DNA of 64,000 bases from Acidobacteriota bacterium (GCA_016213785.1 JACQZQ010000008.1:124001-188000); one strand, 5' to 3'; numbered from the stretch's first letter, positions 1 to 9,462 are shown. Translations and numbers: made by a program. The notes: a model not told the origin generated them from the letters alone.

Positions 1-698
1 GTTTTAAGATAAGAGCTACTTTTAATTTTGAAGAAGCTTATTTTTTTAGTGATAACCCTTTTATTGTCTATGCTGCAAAGGATCTTAAAAACCTTATTAT
101 TAGAGTTGAAGATGAGCAGTCAAAAGAACTAGTTTATGCATTAAGTAATATTTCACTCGATGAAAAAGACTTTCCTAATAGTTTATTTGAAGTACCTAAA
201 AACTATAAAGAAATAAAGCTAAGAGCAGAAAAAGGAATTCCTTATAAAGCTCAAAAAACAAAGTTAGGTTTATTAAAAGTAAACTCTAAATTAATGGGAA
301 TTGATCCAAAAGAATTAGATATAGAAGTAATAGAAAAAAGTAGGGTAAAAAATATTTCTAGAGTAAAAATAATTTCTAGAAAAGCTACTTCCTGTAATTC
401 TGCAATATTTATCACCTATGCGCTTTGTCAAATGGCTAAAGCAAGAAACTATAAATATTTTACAAATTTAATTAACAGTGGTGAAGAAGAGCAGAGTATT
501 TATACTGTTGGTTTTACTAATAATGAGAATGCAGATGTTAAAAGAGAATTTGGTAGTGAATATAGTAATAATGATGATAATGAATATAAGGAAAATAGAT
601 TAACGAGTGTTAAAGATTTTGATGACTTAATTGATTTTACTAATCAAAAAGGCCAAAACCCAATTCTAATATCTAACAAAAATACTATAAAGAGATGA
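1..698 (+). CDS. hypothetical protein, 5' end missing
   Basis: The frame is open from base 3 of the window to a TGA at 696-698, giving about 231 residues without a start, so this is the C-terminal part of a longer gene. I do not recognise the family. The visible part is mixed charged sequence with no membrane segment. It has one moderately hydrophobic stretch with two cysteines around residues 125-145 of the visible part, and an acidic, Asn-rich, probably flexible segment near residues 155-200. An ATG at 294 lies inside the open frame, but the upstream frame looks equally coding. A strong hairpin follows the stop, so this is probably the last gene of its transcript. Confidence 0.6.
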   Translation, partial: FKIRATFNFEEAYFFSDNPFIVYAAKDLKNLIIRVEDEQSKELVYALSNISLDEKDFPNSLFEVPKNYKEIKLRAEKGIPYKAQKTKLGLLKVNSKLMGIDPKELDIEVIEKSRVKNISRVKIISRKATSCNSAIFITYALCQMAKARNYKYFTNLINSGEEEQSIYTVGFTNNENADVKREFGSEYSNNDDNEYKENRLTSVKDFDDLIDFTNQKGQNPILISNKNTIKR

Positions 699-716
699 CA
701 AATTTAGTAAGTAAAA

Positions 717-766
717 GCTAGCCTATTTTATTAAGCTATAGATATGGTTTAATAAAATAGGCTAGC
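717..766. terminator. bidirectional hairpin between convergent genes
   Basis: An 18-bp perfect stem (717-734 with 749-766) and a 14-nt loop lie between the stop codons of two convergent genes. The minus-strand exit carries a short U run; the plus-strand exit has none. It probably ends the minus-strand phosphatase transcript best. Confidence 0.75.
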
Positions 767-772
767 AAAGTA

Positions 773-1654
773 TTACTTAATTGTACTACTATCAACTATT
801 TTACCAGAGTCGCTAATTACTTGAAATGCAACACCTTTATCATCAATTTCAACTAGCATAAAATGCCAGCCCACATAACTAGCTGCACGAATAGGGCTTT
901 TAAGGTCTATATCATAAAGCGGTGCTCCACCTCCGCCAGTAACAAAATGCTGTATGCCATTTTGTAGAAAAGTTCTCTCATAAATATGGTCATGCCCAGC
1001 AAATGCAATGTTTACTTTGTATTTTACTAGTAAGGGTTCTAGGACTTTTCTTAAGGCTAAGGCTGAGCCATGTCGGGTTCCAGACGAATAAATTGGATAG
1101 TGGTAGAGAGCAATTTTCCAGCGAGCTTTGCTAGCTTTAAGAGAATTTTCTAGCCATGCAAGCTGTTGATTTCCAAGGTTTGTAACATCTAGCATAAAAA
1201 ATTCTACAAGCCCTTGACCTCTAGCTATTGTGTAATATTCACGGCCTCCCATATTAAATAATGGATATTTGATTTCGTCTTGTCTGCCTTCAATTACATC
1301 ATGATTACCTAGAGTAGCAAAAAACTTTACATTATCATTAAGTAATGGCGCATAGGGTTGCTCAAAGAAAGGTCTATAGTACTCTTTATTTCCTGTGCCA
1401 TAGATGTTATCACCTACGGTTAAAACAAGGTCTATAGGCTTATTTTGATGGGCAAGAATCATTTGTTTAGCAACTTTTAATTGTTCTGTACTGCCAAAAC
1501 CCCAGTCGCCAAAGACAATAAAGCGAATCTTATTTTTTACAGGAGTAGCAGTAATTAATGAAGAAGGGTTAATTAATGTACTAGCAGCAATTGCGCCTAC
1601 GGATTTTATTACTTCACGACGAGAAATTAAGCTTTGATCAGGTTTTTTGTCCAA
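773..1654 (-). CDS. Tat-exported metallophosphoesterase (purple acid phosphatase-like)
   Basis: A 293-residue calcineurin-like metallophosphoesterase. A twin-arginine signal is visible (SRREVIK at residues 11-17, then a hydrophobic stretch to about 35), so a folded, metal-loaded enzyme is probably exported. Metal-binding blocks occur in the family's usual order: GDWG (49-52), GDNIYGTG (81-88), GNHD (116-119), a YHYP segment near 184-187 and GHDHIYE (220-226). The spacing and the GDNIYGTG block resemble tartrate-resistant acid phosphatases (ACP5 type), which hydrolyse phosphomonoesters. The substrate cannot be told from sequence. It is transcribed alone and ends at the hairpin at 717-766. Confidence 0.85.
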   Translation of the reverse strand: MDKKPDQSLISRREVIKSVGAIAASTLINPSSLITATPVKNKIRFIVFGDWGFGSTEQLKVAKQMILAHQNKPIDLVLTVGDNIYGTGNKEYYRPFFEQPYAPLLNDNVKFFATLGNHDVIEGRQDEIKYPLFNMGGREYYTIARGQGLVEFFMLDVTNLGNQQLAWLENSLKASKARWKIALYHYPIYSSGTRHGSALALRKVLEPLLVKYKVNIAFAGHDHIYERTFLQNGIQHFVTGGGGAPLYDIDLKSPIRAASYVGWHFMLVEIDDKGVAFQVISDSGKIVDSSTIK

Positions 1655-1778
1655 AATAACACCTCATAAAATAAATAATATGCCTCTTTAACTTAGCCTT
1701 TTTTAGAGTTTGTTTTAGTAACAGAATTGCTTTTAGGTAGCAAGAGAAATTTTTGGAAGGTTTATAATAAGTTTAAGA

Positions 1779-1808
1779 AGGCTGTTTTGGCAAAAGTCCA
1801 AACAGCCT
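1779..1808 (-). terminator. hairpin downstream of the BON-domain gene
   Basis: Arms AGGCTGTTT (1779-1787) and AAACAGCCT (1800-1808) form a 9-bp stem, with a further GG/CC pair across a bulge. It lies about 30 bases past the stop of the minus-strand gene. The U tract is weak. Confidence 0.5.
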
Positions 1809-1836
1809 ACAAAGATAAACTACTTAACTATCTTAA

Positions 1837-2328
1837 CTATTTTGTTTTAGGAGTAGCTTCTTTTTTAGCAGCTTCTTTCTTAGGAGCAGCTTCTTTCTTA
1901 GGAGCGGCTTCTTTAGCAGCTTCTTTCTTAGCAGCAGCTTCGGTTGTAAGTTGATTGTCTACTTTTTTAACACCTTTTACGCTTTTAGAAACATTAGTAG
2001 CTACACCTTTGAGACCACCATTTTTAACTTTTCCTGTTAATGTAACAACACCATCTTTAACGGCAACAGAAATAGCCGCGTCTTTAAGAGAAGGTGTTTT
2101 ACCAAGTTTTTCTTTTACACCTGTTGTAAGTGTTGCATCATCAACTACAACAGGAGCGGCTTTTTCAGCTTTAGCAGCAGCTTTTTCAGCCTTAGCAGGA
2201 GCGGCTTTTTCAACCGCAGCAGCTTTTTCAGCTTTAGCAGGAGCGGCTTTTTCGGCTTTCTTATCTTGAGCAAATGCAAAAGTTACAAGTAACAAGATTA
2301 TCGTTAATGTAGATGTGAGTTTTTTCAT
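1837..2328 (-). CDS. periplasmic BON-domain protein with Lys/Ala-rich repeats
   Basis: A 163-residue protein with a clear signal peptide (residues 1-20, probable cleavage after AFA). Residues 22-60 are a low-complexity KAEKAAPA-type repeat. About 63-130 is a BON domain (strand-helix-strand pattern with the glycine-rich VTLTGKV turn), and the tail (131-163) is another Lys/Ala/Glu repeat. BON domains occur in periplasmic proteins such as OsmY and are thought to bind membranes or other envelope parts. The basic, alanine-rich flanks may contact anionic lipid or cell wall; that is inference. A strong SD (GGAGG) lies 7 bases before the ATG. Long frames on the opposite strand here are shadows of the repeats. 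Confidence 0.8.
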   Translation of the reverse strand: MKKLTSTLTIILLLVTFAFAQDKKAEKAAPAKAEKAAAVEKAAPAKAEKAAAKAEKAAPVVVDDATLTTGVKEKLGKTPSLKDAAISVAVKDGVVTLTGKVKNGGLKGVATNVSKSVKGVKKVDNQLTTEAAAKKEAAKEAAPKKEAAPKKEAAKKEATPKTK

Positions 2329-2782
2329 TTATTTACCTCCAAAATTTATTTACCTTAGCTATTAACTAAAGTAAGCGTTTTAGCAAAAAATTGCTTTAAC
2401 TTTGTAACTAGATGAAAAAGGGGCACGAATAGTTGAACCGTTAAATTCAGGCAACTCAAAATACTCCTTGACATAAGAAAATTGCTAGATTGAAATGATT
2501 TAAAGCTTATCTATATGATTAACAACTAGTTACTGCTAAAACATTTTAACTAAGCTTTATAAATATGCAATTGTTTTAGCCGAAAATGATAGGATGCTCT
2601 GGTAGAAATACTTTATCAGTATTTTATCTTAAATTTTTTTCTACTAGTTTCTAGCTATTACAAATCTCATATAAATCGCAATTGAAGACCTTAAGCAAAA
2701 GGAATAAAATAATTTATAGTTTGCTATATAGAAAATACTATAACTTAAGCCAGTAAAAAAGTTTGTGAGTAATTTAATTTAC
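2329..2782. other. gene-free divergent region
   Basis: About 450 bases between the divergent BON and GNAT genes. A TTGACA occurs near 2468, but no convincing -10 follows at 16-18 bases. No ORF with a ribosome binding site was found. The promoters of both flanking genes should lie here. Confidence 0.4.
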
Positions 2783-3235
2783 ATGATAATAAGTAAAAGA
2801 CAAGCACAGAATAGCGATAAAGACTTTGCCCGCCAAGTTCATCATAAAGCTTATAAAGATGTAGTAACAAAGCAGTTTGGTGTATGGGATGAAAAAGCAC
2901 AAGATGAGTTTTTTGAAAGCGATTGGAATGGAGCAACATTTGAAATTCTCATGTGTAATGAAGTCTGTTGTGGATATGTTTCTATTGAAGAAAAAGAAAA
3001 AAGTATTCATATTCAGGAATTAGTTATTCATCCTGATTTTCAAAACCAAGGTATAGGAACTAAAATTTTACAAGAAGTTATTGAGCAAGCTGCATTACGC
3101 AAAATTCCAGTTAGACTTGAAACCTTGCATTCTAATCAAGCTATCAATCTGTATCTTAGATTGGGCTTTTATAAAATTGGTTTGACTGACACACATATTT
3201 TGATGCAATGGAGTAGCTATAAAAGCGTTAGCTGA
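2783..3235 (+). CDS. GNAT-family N-acetyltransferase
   Basis: A protein of about 150 residues with the GNAT core. The strand IHIQELVIHPDF leads into the acetyl-CoA pyrophosphate-binding loop QNQGIG (Q/RxxGxG/A), followed by an amphipathic helix, and the C-terminal block ends in NLYLRLGFYKIG, the usual motif B region. It should transfer an acetyl group from acetyl-CoA to an amine; the acceptor is not predictable. A GTG at 2765 is in frame, but the ATG at 2783 gives a normal GNAT N-terminus. Neither has a good SD. The next gene begins 39 bases downstream. Confidence 0.85.
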   Translation: MIISKRQAQNSDKDFARQVHHKAYKDVVTKQFGVWDEKAQDEFFESDWNGATFEILMCNEVCCGYVSIEEKEKSIHIQELVIHPDFQNQGIGTKILQEVIEQAALRKIPVRLETLHSNQAINLYLRLGFYKIGLTDTHILMQWSSYKSVS

Positions 3236-3274
3236 AGGTCGTTTAGCTCTTTAGTAGAAGGGTTGTAGAAATAA

Positions 3275-4150
3275 ATGTCAAAGCGCGAAACTAATTATAT
3301 AAAAATGCTTTTTCAAAGTAACACTAATCTAGTATTTGTAGGAATATTGTTATTTTGTACTATGGTTTTTAACTCAGGTTTTCTTTTTCTTTTAGTTGCA
3401 GGTGAACTTGGGCTACTTATGCTATCTCAAATAGAGTTGGTGCAAAAATATTTACGTAAAAAGGCAGATGAAGCTTGGCAAAAAGAGCAAGTTTTCTTAG
3501 AGGAACAAATAATAGCAGGGCTAGGAGATAACTATAAAAATGATTTTTATCGCCTTAAGCAACTTTGTGGAGAAATAGAGCGACGTGCTGCTGAAGTAGG
3601 CCAAGACCAAGCTTCTTTAGTAATGATAGATGATTTATCAGGAAAGCTTGGTTCCTTTAGATGTGAGTACGTAAAAATGCTAAGGGCGCATTTTATCCTT
3701 TCTACCAAAAATTTTAAGTCAATCAAAAGCCGTGTTGATGATGATATAAGGCGTTTAGAGAATAATATTGGTAAGGAACATTCTCTTCAGGTAAGAGCTA
3801 CTTTAGAGCAAAACTTAAAAATTCTTCAACAGCGTTCTAATAAACTAGTTCAACTTGGGGATTTAGTTAGATTATTAGAAGCTAGATTACAAGTTGTCCG
3901 CAATTCCTTGCAATTAATCCAAGATGAAGTTTATAGTCTTACAAATGTTCGAGGTATCTCAGAAATGGTTAGCGGCCTGTTAACAAACCTAGAACTTAGT
4001 GAAGAATTCCGCTCATATTACGATGATGTTTTAAGCGAAAAAAGCTTTTCAGCCTTAGAGCAAAATAATGATCTTGCCCTAGAACCTGAGTTTAACCCTA
4101 ATAAAGAATCCTATGAATCAACTAAAGGTCGAGAAAAATATAGAAACTAA
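3275..4150 (+). CDS. membrane-anchored coiled-coil protein, unknown function
   Basis: 291 residues, family not recognised. Residues about 15-52 form one long or two short hydrophobic segments. The rest is almost wholly helical and charged, with heptad-like stretches around 60-110 and 150-230, so the protein is probably an inner-membrane-anchored cytoplasmic coiled coil. It lies 9 bases upstream of the next gene and in the same direction as the SBP/OmpA fusion beyond it, so the three may act together. An N-terminal membrane anchor followed by helices is also the layout of XpaC-like proteins; this is only a resemblance in architecture. Confidence 0.65.
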   Translation: MSKRETNYIKMLFQSNTNLVFVGILLFCTMVFNSGFLFLLVAGELGLLMLSQIELVQKYLRKKADEAWQKEQVFLEEQIIAGLGDNYKNDFYRLKQLCGEIERRAAEVGQDQASLVMIDDLSGKLGSFRCEYVKMLRAHFILSTKNFKSIKSRVDDDIRRLENNIGKEHSLQVRATLEQNLKILQQRSNKLVQLGDLVRLLEARLQVVRNSLQLIQDEVYSLTNVRGISEMVSGLLTNLELSEEFRSYYDDVLSEKSFSALEQNNDLALEPEFNPNKESYESTKGREKYRN

Positions 4151-4159
4151 AGGAGTCTT

Positions 4160-4996
4160 ATGACAGAAAGACCAAAATCCCCAGCAGAACTAGAAAAAAT
4201 GTTAAAAGATATGGAATCAATGTCTAAAGGCATTCAAGAAACTCCTAAAGCTCGTAGCGAAAAAGGAGCATTAAAATCTTTACTAGGCTTTTTTGTTAAA
4301 ATCCACGATGATGAAGAAGAAACATCTAACCCACAACCTCCACCACAAACCCCACAGCCAGCAAAACCTAATCAAACGCTTCCAACACCTCCTATGTCAT
4401 CTCCGCCTATGGCTGAGGTTGCCCAACGTAGGGTTGCAGATATAGCCGCTAATGAGCCTATACCAAAATTTAATCAGCCAAAAACTTCTGTTCAAGAAGA
4501 AGATCTTTCTACTAAACCATTTGAAGAAATCTATAAAGAAGCAGGTGTTCTTAAAGCTAAATGTTCTATTGATGAGCTTTTAGGGCTAATGAATAGCCCA
4601 ACTGTTGCTAATCAGCCACTAACTGTAAAAGTTGTAGCTGTTAATCTTGCGCTTACTGCTAAGGGTGTAAAAATTGATGATTATATTGCTGATGCAATAC
4701 GTAAAGATTGCGCTTTAGACGCTTATCAGTTAATGCTTAATGAAAGGGCTGCTGAAATAGAGACTAAGGCAAAAACAAGTATTGAAAATATTCAAAAAGA
4801 AGTAGAAGATTACTTAAAGAAAAAACAGCAAGAAATGGAAAAGTTACGTGCTCAGTCTTCTGAAGCTAGCCGTCAATCAATAGAATTTGCTATTAATCGC
4901 CAGGTTGAAGAACAACGTCTAGCTGATGCTATTAGCCCATTTCTAGAAGGTAAACCTAATCCTGTTTCTATAGGCAATACACCAGAACGTTCATAA
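4160..4996 (+). CDS. Pro-rich, coiled-coil cytoplasmic protein, unknown function
   Basis: 278 residues with no signal peptide or membrane segment. Residues 1-50 are charged. About 55-100 is Pro/Gln-rich and probably disordered. About 120-185 looks like a compact helical domain, and 190-250 is a strong coiled coil. It has an excellent SD (AAGGAG) and follows the previous gene by 9 bases, so the two are co-transcribed. The coiled coils in both neighbours suggest that they may bind each other. I do not recognise the family. Confidence 0.65.
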   Translation: MTERPKSPAELEKMLKDMESMSKGIQETPKARSEKGALKSLLGFFVKIHDDEEETSNPQPPPQTPQPAKPNQTLPTPPMSSPPMAEVAQRRVADIAANEPIPKFNQPKTSVQEEDLSTKPFEEIYKEAGVLKAKCSIDELLGLMNSPTVANQPLTVKVVAVNLALTAKGVKIDDYIADAIRKDCALDAYQLMLNERAAEIETKAKTSIENIQKEVEDYLKKKQQEMEKLRAQSSEASRQSIEFAINRQVEEQRLADAISPFLEGKPNPVSIGNTPERS

Positions 4997-5185
4997 AATG
5001 TAGTAATTAGTAAAATAGGCTAAATATTAACTTATTCTAAAACTTGGGTTTATAAGAAATCGTGGTTTTAAAAAGTTTTATGAGTAGACTATAACTAATT
5101 GATTCGACCGGAACGAATTTTCTTTTGGTGTTAAATTCATTGGCGTTAATTCAAAGTTTTTCATATATCAAAAATGGAGGCAGTT

Positions 5186-6973
5186 ATGAGAGTAGGTCGG
5201 GTAGAACTTGGCCCAGGAGCCATTATTTTAATCTTCCTAGTAATGGCAGGACTCGTTTATGTTGGACTAGATAGGCTTGGTGTAATGGAGAGAGTAAAAA
5301 ATACTATTAACCCTGTAGGAGAAACACCAGGAGATTCTAAAGTTCCAGAAAAACGTGCTAACTTAGGTGATTTTAAGGATATTCCCGGCTCAGAAGTAAA
5401 AGCACCAGAAAAAACTACTGATAACCCAGAAGTAGTAATAGGAATTTGGACTTGGCAAACTGTAAGCGGTCTTATTGATGCTGTTGGTGGTTCAGGTAAA
5501 TCAGGAGATTATCCTAATAACTGTCTTTGCCAAGCTGGAATTACTAATACTAAATTAGTAGTACAAAATGATACAGCAGAACAAATTAAAGCTCTATCTG
5601 CTAATCAAATGCAGTTAGTTACAACTACAGGCGACCAATCAGCCGTTGATATTGCTGGTGCTAACAAATTATTAAAAGGTAATAAAGCGAAAGTAATTTG
5701 GAGTAGCGGTTATTCATTTGGAGAAGATTGTTTAATGGGGCCTGAGTCTTGGAAAAAAGACCCTCAACTTGCTCGTGGCTCTGTTGTTGTAACAGCAGTT
5801 CCTTATTGTGATTGGAATGTGGTGGTAAATTGGGCTAGCGATAATCAAATCCCTGTTAACCCTAATGAAGAAGTCTATGACCCTAAAGCTATTAACTTTG
5901 TTAATGCTGTAGATCATATTGAAGCTTCACAAAAATTTGTTAAAAACTCAAAAGTAAGCTTGACTAATATAGCTACTAATAAAAAAGAAGATTTTGCAAT
6001 AGATGCTGTGGCTACTTGGACACCTGGCGATGTAACAGCAGCTAAAGAGCGTGCAACTGTTACTTATAAAGGTAAACAAGAAAAATTACAAAAAATCGTT
6101 TCTACAAAAGAATATAGCTATATGATGCCACATATTCTTTTTGGAAATGAAGATTGGTTAAATCAACATCGTGATTATGTAAAAACACTACTTCGTTGTA
6201 TTGCTCGTTCAAATGAAAAAATTAAAACTGATGATAATTACCTAAAAAATCGTATTGCGGCCTTAAACGCGTTAATGTTTAATGTTGAGGGTGCAGGGCC
6301 TAGTTTTTGGTATGACTATTTCAAAGGCAAAGTTGAAGATGGTGTTCCATTAGGTGGCTCACGGGTTAATAATTTAGCCGAAGTAAAACACTTATTTGGT
6401 CTGGCTAATAATTTACCTATTGAACAAAGCATTTTTGGTATCACTTACACCGATCATGGTAAGAGACTGCAAAAAATCCTACCTACTAGACTAGAAAGTT
6501 TTGCCCCAGTTAAAGATGTTGTAGATTTAAGCTTTATTAAAGAAATTTCTGATGAACAAAGCGCTACACCTATTTATCAAGCTAAATTTGAAGCAGGACA
6601 AAATAAAGGAACTGTTGTAAGTGCTAATTATCAAATTACTTTTCCTTCAGGTTCTGCTGCTATTCAATCCTCAGAAACAAAAACACTTGAGGAAATCCGT
6701 AGCTTGCTTATTCGTGCTAGCGATACAAAAGTAATTATATATGGTCATACAGATAATTTAGGCGATGATTCAATCAATACCCCTTTATCTAAACAACGTG
6801 CTCAGTCTGTTTGGGAATGGTTAAAGAAATCTGACCCAAGCGGTGTAAATATTAGCGATTCTAGACTTCAAACGATAGACGGTTTTGGCGCTGCTAAACC
6901 ACTTGCTGGCAATACAAATAAAGATGATAAAGAACGTGCTGCTAACCGTAGAGTTGAAATTGTATTAAAGTAA
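5186..6973 (+). CDS. membrane-anchored substrate-binding protein / OmpA-like fusion
   Basis: About 595 residues. One N-terminal membrane segment (about 8-28) is followed by a type-2 periplasmic-binding-protein-like domain (about 75-420; IGIWTWQTVSGLIDAVGG opens it). A C-terminal OmpA domain (about 480-595) carries the peptidoglycan-binding blocks YGHTDNLG and RAANRRVEI. The predicted product sits in the inner membrane, binds a ligand in the periplasm and grips the cell wall. An in-frame ATG at 5174 exists, but the SD GGAGG occupies 5176-5180, directly upstream of the ATG at 5186, so 5186 is the start. No ABC permease or ATPase gene is nearby, which argues against simple import. The ligand is unknown. 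Confidence 0.8.
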   Translation: MRVGRVELGPGAIILIFLVMAGLVYVGLDRLGVMERVKNTINPVGETPGDSKVPEKRANLGDFKDIPGSEVKAPEKTTDNPEVVIGIWTWQTVSGLIDAVGGSGKSGDYPNNCLCQAGITNTKLVVQNDTAEQIKALSANQMQLVTTTGDQSAVDIAGANKLLKGNKAKVIWSSGYSFGEDCLMGPESWKKDPQLARGSVVVTAVPYCDWNVVVNWASDNQIPVNPNEEVYDPKAINFVNAVDHIEASQKFVKNSKVSLTNIATNKKEDFAIDAVATWTPGDVTAAKERATVTYKGKQEKLQKIVSTKEYSYMMPHILFGNEDWLNQHRDYVKTLLRCIARSNEKIKTDDNYLKNRIAALNALMFNVEGAGPSFWYDYFKGKVEDGVPLGGSRVNNLAEVKHLFGLANNLPIEQSIFGITYTDHGKRLQKILPTRLESFAPVKDVVDLSFIKEISDEQSATPIYQAKFEAGQNKGTVVSANYQITFPSGSAAIQSSETKTLEEIRSLLIRASDTKVIIYGHTDNLGDDSINTPLSKQRAQSVWEWLKKSDPSGVNISDSRLQTIDGFGAAKPLAGNTNKDDKERAANRRVEIVLK

Positions 6974-6998
6974 GTCTGATAAAAGCTTGGACTAACAG

Positions 6999-7034
6999 TA
7001 ACCCCTAAGAATTTTCTTAGGGGTTAGCTTTTTT
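6999..7034 (+). terminator. intrinsic terminator after the SBP/OmpA gene
   Basis: A 13-bp stem (6999-7011 with 7014-7026) with core CCCCTAAGAA/TTCTTAGGGG is followed by GC and six T. This is a textbook rho-independent terminator ending the 3275-6973 cluster. Confidence 0.9.
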
Positions 7035-7047
7035 AAATGACTTTCCA

Positions 7048-7098
7048 AAATTTTTAAAAAATTTTTACTTCTTTGTTATATAGCTCTTAATAATTTTG
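7048..7098 (+). promoter_or_regulatory. upstream element shared with the gene at 9689
   Basis: An AT-rich block of about 51 bases contains the stretch TTTGTTATATAG and closely matches 9520-9571. TGTTATATA resembles an extended -10 (TATATA at 7077-7082). The match upstream of two neighbouring genes suggests one promoter or operator type. The -35 is weak. Confidence 0.4.
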
Positions 7099-7162
7099 TC
7101 AGATTAGTGAGAAAGTAAAACATTACTAATAAATTAATCTATGTATTTGTTAGGAGGTTAAA

Positions 7163-9424
7163 ATGCTAAGTAGAAAGAGAAGAAGCCTGATAATTATCGG
7201 GCTTTTTGTTTTAGGGGTGCTATTACCTGTTATTAATAAAAATAGCGAAATAACCAAAGTAAAAGCCTTTGCTAGTCCTTTTCCAAATAACTCTAGTCCA
7301 ATTGTGTTAAATAATGGGAATCGTTTTGTGTGGGTGGTAAATCCTGATAATAATTCTGTTACTAGAATTGATATAGGCGATGAAAGAAATTTTCCTACAA
7401 TTACTATTGCTGTAGGTAGAGAACCACAATCATTAGTTTTATCTGCTGATGATACAAAGGTTTATGTTGCTAATACTGTTGATGGAACGGTTTCAGTAAT
7501 TAGCACTGCTACCTCTCAAGTAGTTAACACTATTAAAGTAGGTACTGAGCCTCGTGCAGTAGTTCTAAGTCCAAATGGGACTAAACTTTATGTAGCAAAC
7601 TCTAACTCTAGTAGCCTCTCTGTTATAGATACAAAAACAGATAAAGTTACTAAAGAAATAAGACTCTCTGCCGCTCCAGATGGAAATATTAGGCCTTATG
7701 CATTAGCCATTACTAATGATGGTGATTTTGATGATAATGATGAGAGAATTTTAGTTACAAATTTTTTAGCTCAATATCGGCCTAATGATGTTAGGCCAGG
7801 TTTTGATGATGGAAAAGCTGGACAAGTTTTTATTATTGATACAGCTAGAGAGCTTTTAACAGACACTATCACGGTTGAACCTATGATGGATACAGGGTTT
7901 TCTTCTAATGGAAGCGCTATAAAAAGAATTGCTGCTGGGCCAAGTGATAGACCAAACTTAGTTGCTACAGGGGCTTTCCCTAATTTGCTTAATAGTATTG
8001 TAATTAAAGGAAATAAGGCTTATTTAGCTGCAACAGGATCTCAACCTGATGGGCCTGTACGTTTTAATACTAATGTTCAAAGTTTACTTTCAGTCATTGA
8101 TTTACAGTCAAATAGAGATGCAAATCTTACTACTAATATGAATTTTGGAATCCAATTTGAACCTGATAAATTTGATTTACAAAATAATCCACTAACTCGT
8201 TTTGTTACCGTACCTTATGCTCTTGCTTTTAAGAAAACCTCTAATACAGGTTATGTAGTTTCTTCGCTATCAAATATGATTGTACAAGTTAATTTAGACG
8301 ATCAAGGTAAAGGCTCTATTAATGCTCCTAAAGCAATGGGCGATCCTGGAAATATTACTCGTATTTTAGTAGGTAAAAATCCTCGTGGTATTATAATTAG
8401 AAATGATGATACTAGGGCTTATGTAATGAATTATGTTTCTCGGGATGTAACAGTTGTAGATATTGTGAATAATAAAGTTATTGCTACTGTTACAAGTGCT
8501 CCACAGCCAACAGATCAACGAAGCCAATTTATACAAAGAGGTAAAGAACTTTTTAATACTTCAATAGGCCCAATTTTTGATGGTCAAGCAGCCACATTTA
8601 AGGGACAAGGCAGAATGAGTAATCATGGAATGGGTGGTTGTTTTGAATGTCATCCAGAGGGTTTAAGCGATGGAGTAGTTTGGATGTTTCCTGATGGGCC
8701 TCGTCGTGCAATTCCTCTTAATTGGGATTTTGATAAAAAGAATCCAAGTATTGAACGTGTTTATAACTTTTCAGCTAATCGTGATGAAGTCCAAGATTTT
8801 GAGCTTAATACAAGAAATGTCTCAGGAGGTGCAGGGTTAATTCGCTTAGCTAATAATGAACAAGATCCAATGGTTGCAAACTTAACTCCACTAGCTAATA
8901 CAGGCCGTAACCCTGATCAAGACGCTATTGCAGCTTATGTTAGTACCATTAGAGCGCCTATTTCTCCCTTTTCTCAAGATGATTTAGATGTAAAGAAGGG
9001 GCGCAAACTTTTTGAAAAAGCAGGTTGTGTTACTTGTCATTCTGGTTCACTTTGGAGTACTGCAATACGTGATTTTTCTCCACCACCAGCCGCAGATCGT
9101 ATTAAAGATGGACAAATTTTAAGTGTGCTTAAAAAAGTAGGTACTCTTGATAGAAATAAAACTCATGAAATTATTGGTACAGGTGCAACAATGGGTCAGC
9201 CTTCTAGAGGTGATGATGGCTTTAACCCTTCGTCTCTCTTAGGTGTTTATGCTAATGGGCCATATTTACACGATGGATCATTAACTACAATTGATCAAGT
9301 GCTTAATAATCCTAACCATGTAGGGACTAATAAAGTACTTTCTAGCCCTAAAAAACGCGCTCAACTTATCAAATTTGTCTTATCCATAGATGATAGAACA
9401 GAACCCTTTCCATTAAAAAAATAG
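7163..9424 (+). CDS. YVTN beta-propeller / di-haem cytochrome c protein
   Basis: 753 residues. An N-terminal membrane/signal segment (about 7-24) is followed by a seven-bladed-type propeller with YVTN-like repeats (blades such as VYVANTVDGTVSVI and LYVANSNSSSLSVI) over about 45-450. A cytochrome c part carries two haem-binding CxxCH motifs (CFECH from residue 493, CVTCH from 622) and a late GPYLHDGS segment typical of di-haem peroxidase-like (MauG/CcpA-type) proteins. It is probably periplasmic or lipid-side exposed and transfers electrons; the substrate is unknown. The SD GGAGG precedes the ATG. It shares upstream DNA with the outer-membrane protein gene that follows, so the two may be co-regulated. 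Confidence 0.85.
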   Translation: MLSRKRRSLIIIGLFVLGVLLPVINKNSEITKVKAFASPFPNNSSPIVLNNGNRFVWVVNPDNNSVTRIDIGDERNFPTITIAVGREPQSLVLSADDTKVYVANTVDGTVSVISTATSQVVNTIKVGTEPRAVVLSPNGTKLYVANSNSSSLSVIDTKTDKVTKEIRLSAAPDGNIRPYALAITNDGDFDDNDERILVTNFLAQYRPNDVRPGFDDGKAGQVFIIDTARELLTDTITVEPMMDTGFSSNGSAIKRIAAGPSDRPNLVATGAFPNLLNSIVIKGNKAYLAATGSQPDGPVRFNTNVQSLLSVIDLQSNRDANLTTNMNFGIQFEPDKFDLQNNPLTRFVTVPYALAFKKTSNTGYVVSSLSNMIVQVNLDDQGKGSINAPKAMGDPGNITRILVGKNPRGIIIRNDDTRAYVMNYVSRDVTVVDIVNNKVIATVTSAPQPTDQRSQFIQRGKELFNTSIGPIFDGQAATFKGQGRMSNHGMGGCFECHPEGLSDGVVWMFPDGPRRAIPLNWDFDKKNPSIERVYNFSANRDEVQDFELNTRNVSGGAGLIRLANNEQDPMVANLTPLANTGRNPDQDAIAAYVSTIRAPISPFSQDDLDVKKGRKLFEKAGCVTCHSGSLWSTAIRDFSPPPAADRIKDGQILSVLKKVGTLDRNKTHEIIGTGATMGQPSRGDDGFNPSSLLGVYANGPYLHDGSLTTIDQVLNNPNHVGTNKVLSSPKKRAQLIKFVLSIDDRTEPFPLKK

Positions 9425-9462
9425 CTCCTTAAAGAAATAACTCCTTAAAAATAAAATAGATT

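Noticed and set aside
1727-2269. Plus-strand frames opposite and just downstream of the BON gene
   Set aside because: They are mostly mirror images of Lys/Ala-codon repeats on the true coding strand; no SD or family support.
2468-2497. TTGACA upstream of the GNAT gene
   Set aside because: The best -10 at 17 bases is TGAAAT (4 of 6), and the gene starts 300 bases further on.
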